DNA from: Bacillota bacterium
GTDB lineage: Bacteria > Bacillota > Clostridia > Lachnospirales > Lachnospiraceae
DNA: 64,000 nucleotides
NCBI GenBank assembly: GCA_023398375.1
Contig: JAEWSH010000070.1
Span: 15,592 to 79,591 of the forward strand
Direction: 5' to 3'
Shown here one piece after another: positions 61,987 to 64,000 of the stretch; the stretch's first letter is position 1, and every line of letters begins with the position of its first letter. The notes under the pieces were generated by a model that saw nothing but the letters and a program-made list of their open reading frames with translations, was not told where the DNA came from and ran no database searches. The position numbers and the translations under genes are program-made.

Positions 61987-63177
61987 ATGACTAATATAAG
62001 AGAGTACGAGAAGAAAAAAGAGAGCAATGCCAATAACGATTACAATAAAATAATCATTCAGCATAAACTGCGTGTATTTTATCGTGTGTTGTTATCTGCA
62101 CTATTGGCAGCGGCAGTACTTGCTTCCCTTTATATAAGCAATCTAAATAAAATCTATACTGAATATCAAGTGGTATCATCTACCAAACGAACAAAAATAG
62201 AGAATGCTGTGAGCGAGAATCTGAACGGTAATATTCTGACTTATAGCAATGATGGAGCGAACTGTACTGATACAAAAGGAAACGTATTGTGGAATCAGAC
62301 CTTTGAGATGCAGAATCCAATGGTGAAAATTAACGGAAAAGTCGCTGCAATTGCAGATTACAATGGGCGTACGATTTATGTTGTGGACGATACAGGGTCT
62401 ATGGGCGAGATTAGTACCGGAATGCCGATTCGAACGATCTGTGTGTCACAAAGTGGAGTAGTTGCAGCAGTATTGGATGATTCTGAAGTGAATGCCATCT
62501 ATATATATAACAGTACAGGCGGAACAATTGCTTATTTTAAAACAACGATGAAAAAAAGTGGGTACCCCATTTCTGTAGCAATATCTGGAAATAGTGAAAT
62601 TGTAGCTGTTTCTTATCTATATCTGGACAGTGGAACAGTTACATCTAATGTAGCGTTCTATAATTTCGGACCTGTTGGACAGAATGAAGTAGATAACTAT
62701 GTGAGTGGTTATAGCTATTCTGATGCTATTGTTCCCGAAGTTGGTTTTCTGAATAATACAACTTCTTTTGCACTGGCCGATAACAGACTTGTTATTTACA
62801 AAGGGAAGCAGATTCCGACAAGCCAGGCAGAGGTTCTATTGCAAGATGAAGTGCAAAGTGTTTATTATAATGAAGATTACATAGGGTTAGTATATTTAAA
62901 TGCCAGCGGTGCTTCTAAGTATAAAATGGATATTTATAACGATACAGGTAAGGCTGTCATGTCAAAAGAATTTGATCTGGACTATACTAATATTTTCTTC
63001 CGTGGGGATTGTGCGGTTGTCTACAATGAATCTGAGTGCTTGATCAGTAACATGAAAGGAAAAGAAAAATTTAATGGAAAGTTTAAAACAGCGGTAGAAA
63101 CTTTAATACCGACATCAAAAATATCAGAGTTTATTACGATTACATCAGATAAAATTGCAACCATAGAGTTGAAATAG
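61987..63177 (+). CDS. DUF5711-like membrane-anchored beta-propeller protein
   Basis: A 396-residue protein with one transmembrane segment at about 32-52 and a large extracellular domain of repeating short beta strands (patterns such as K-V-A-A-I-A-D-Y-N-G-R-T-I-Y-V-V-D). This layout matches DUF5711 proteins of Clostridia, which look like WD40/PQQ-type propellers. The function is not known. It is followed nine bases later by the CvpA gene, so the two are probably co-transcribed. Confidence 0.82.
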   Translation: MTNIREYEKKKESNANNDYNKIIIQHKLRVFYRVLLSALLAAAVLASLYISNLNKIYTEYQVVSSTKRTKIENAVSENLNGNILTYSNDGANCTDTKGNVLWNQTFEMQNPMVKINGKVAAIADYNGRTIYVVDDTGSMGEISTGMPIRTICVSQSGVVAAVLDDSEVNAIYIYNSTGGTIAYFKTTMKKSGYPISVAISGNSEIVAVSYLYLDSGTVTSNVAFYNFGPVGQNEVDNYVSGYSYSDAIVPEVGFLNNTTSFALADNRLVIYKGKQIPTSQAEVLLQDEVQSVYYNEDYIGLVYLNASGASKYKMDIYNDTGKAVMSKEFDLDYTNIFFRGDCAVVYNESECLISNMKGKEKFNGKFKTAVETLIPTSKISEFITITSDKIATIELK

Positions 63178-63186
63178 GAGGCTTCC

Positions 63187-63672
63187 GTGAATATAGTCTT
63201 AATTGTAGTATTAATCATTATTGCTTGTACAGCAATAAATGGATATAAAAAGGGTATGATTGATGAACTCATATCTTTTGTAGCTTTAATAGCAGGGATT
63301 GCACTGCTTGGAATTGTTGTATCTGTTATCGGCAACTATATTACGAAACAAACCAGTAAAATGATAATCGGAATTGTTCTATTTATTGCAATTGTTATTT
63401 TAATGCAGGTGGCTCAATTAATTTCAAAAGGACTTCGGCTTATATTTCATTTACCTATCATCAGTGGCGTGAATAAAATAGCCGGATTAGCGTTGGGAGC
63501 TTTGGAAGGCATTGTTATGTTATGGATCGTATTTATTATTCTGCAGTTTTTCACTTTTGGAAATATAGGAATAAAAATAATGGAAGGTGTCCAACAAAGC
63601 GCATTTCTTACATATTTGTATCAGAACAATTATATCAGTAATATATTTTCTGTTTTTATCAAAAAGGTCTAA
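63187..63672 (+). CDS. CvpA-family membrane protein
   Basis: A 161-residue protein with four hydrophobic segments (about 2-20, 25-48, 57-80, 97-122) and the early G-Y-K-K-G-M-I-D-E pattern of the CvpA/colicin V production family. In other bacteria CvpA supports envelope homeostasis. The start is a GTG with TAGGAGG upstream. The gene ends about 20 bp before the rRNA-type promoters. Confidence 0.87.
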   Translation: MNIVLIVVLIIIACTAINGYKKGMIDELISFVALIAGIALLGIVVSVIGNYITKQTSKMIIGIVLFIAIVILMQVAQLISKGLRLIFHLPIISGVNKIAGLALGALEGIVMLWIVFIILQFFTFGNIGIKIMEGVQQSAFLTYLYQNNYISNIFSVFIKKV

Positions 63673-63690
63673 AAAAAATCAAAAAAAGTG

Positions 63691-63721
63691 TTGACAAAGT
63701 AATAGGGTATAGTGTTATAAT
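63691..63721 (+). promoter_or_regulatory. Upstream rRNA-type promoter P1
   Basis: TTGACA at 63691-63696 and TATAAT at 63716-63721, the latter preceded by TG at the extended -10 position; the spacer is 19 bp. It lies in A/T-rich sequence that could act as an UP element. Confidence 0.6.
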
Positions 63722-63789
63722 AAAAATCCACCGCGAAAAGAAACAAAATAATTAATGAGCGAGTGGGAAAAAATAATTTAGAAAAAGTG

Positions 63790-63818
63790 TTGACAAAGAA
63801 TCGCACACATGATATTCT
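63790..63818 (+). promoter_or_regulatory. Downstream rRNA-type promoter P2
   Basis: TTGACA at 63790-63795 and TATTCT at 63813-63818 with 17 bp between. AAAAAGTGTTGACAAAG is repeated exactly at P1 and P2. Confidence 0.7.
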
Positions 63819-63825
63819 ATCAGAG

Positions 63826-64000
63826 TTGCGTGTTCAACAAAAACGCAAAGGCCGAGCGAGTAAAAGCGAAGGCGAACGAACCTTGAAAAGGAAATTTGAG
63901 ACGAATGGATCGAAAGAGAAATGAGTCGAAATTTCTAGGAAGAATGATTCCTAAACAGTAATGCAACCCTGAAAATTCTATAAAAGAATTTCAGAGAAAT
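63826..64000 (+). other. Probable rRNA operon leader
   Basis: After two tandem promoters there is no gene; the sequence is a charged-looking, unpatterned leader with GAACCTTGAAAA, resembling pre-16S leaders of Lachnospiraceae. 16S rRNA itself would begin beyond the right edge, so this is inference. Confidence 0.55.

Noticed and set aside
1..64000. CRISPR arrays and complete insertion sequences
   Set aside because: No regularly spaced direct repeats and no transposase-like protein were found on either strand.

Overview
The window looks like the chromosome of a low-GC Gram-positive anaerobe of the Clostridia, most likely Lachnospiraceae. This rests on AT-rich sequence with strong AGGAGG ribosome binding sites, a large SRP RNA with a 5' Alu domain, a T-box leader before metG, a split transketolase, an oxygen-sensitive NrdG-type activase, and several conserved Lachnospiraceae-type proteins. 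The genus cannot be fixed from the sequence alone.

Region 1 (1 to about 13.46 kb) is part of a conjugative element. A ParB-like gene runs off the left edge on the minus strand. Divergent from it is a type IV secretion operon: pilin-like peptide, VirB6/TrbL-like membrane protein, NlpC/P60 cell-wall hydrolase, small membrane-anchored protein, PrgI-like protein, VirB4 ATPase, a small helical protein and VirD4/TraG coupling protein. Then come two accessory genes and a long transcribed but apparently non-coding segment. Three promoters in this region carry the same 13-bp palindrome, so one element-encoded regulator probably controls them together. No relaxase, integrase or attachment site lies inside the window.

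Region 2 (13.5 to 31.7 kb) is chromosomal metabolism and housekeeping: araA, an AraB-type kinase, araD and split transketolase for arabinose entry into the pentose phosphate pathway; a ROK regulator with a 30-bp operator; a zinc alcohol dehydrogenase; metG behind a Met T-box; an acetyltransferase, an HD-GYP protein, a YesL-like protein, an MsmX-type ATPase, a PucR/CdaR-type regulator, an anaerobic NTP-reductase activase and tadA. The SRP RNA follows tadA.

Region 3 (about 32.1 to 55.1 kb) separates tadA-SRP RNA from dnaX-ybaB-recR, which are neighbours in many Firmicutes, so it may have been inserted. It holds a polar amino-acid ABC transporter, a lipoprotein, a ROK-like regulator with an MFS transporter, a YczE-like membrane protein, a probable antibiotic-response cluster (methyltransferase behind an attenuator-like leader, Vat-like acetyltransferase behind upstream reading frames, XRE regulator plus membrane protein), a large sugar-sensing and import locus (binding-protein sensor, YesN/YesM two-component system, two more binding proteins, ATPase, permease, dehydrogenase, TIM-barrel isomerase), and an M48 peptidase.

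Region 4 (55.2 to 64 kb) is core again: tRNA-Ser(CGA), phosphofructokinase, dnaX, ybaB, recR, aldose epimerase, a LysM membrane protein, a DUF5711-like protein, a CvpA family protein, and finally tandem promoters and the leader of what is probably an rRNA operon starting just beyond the right edge.
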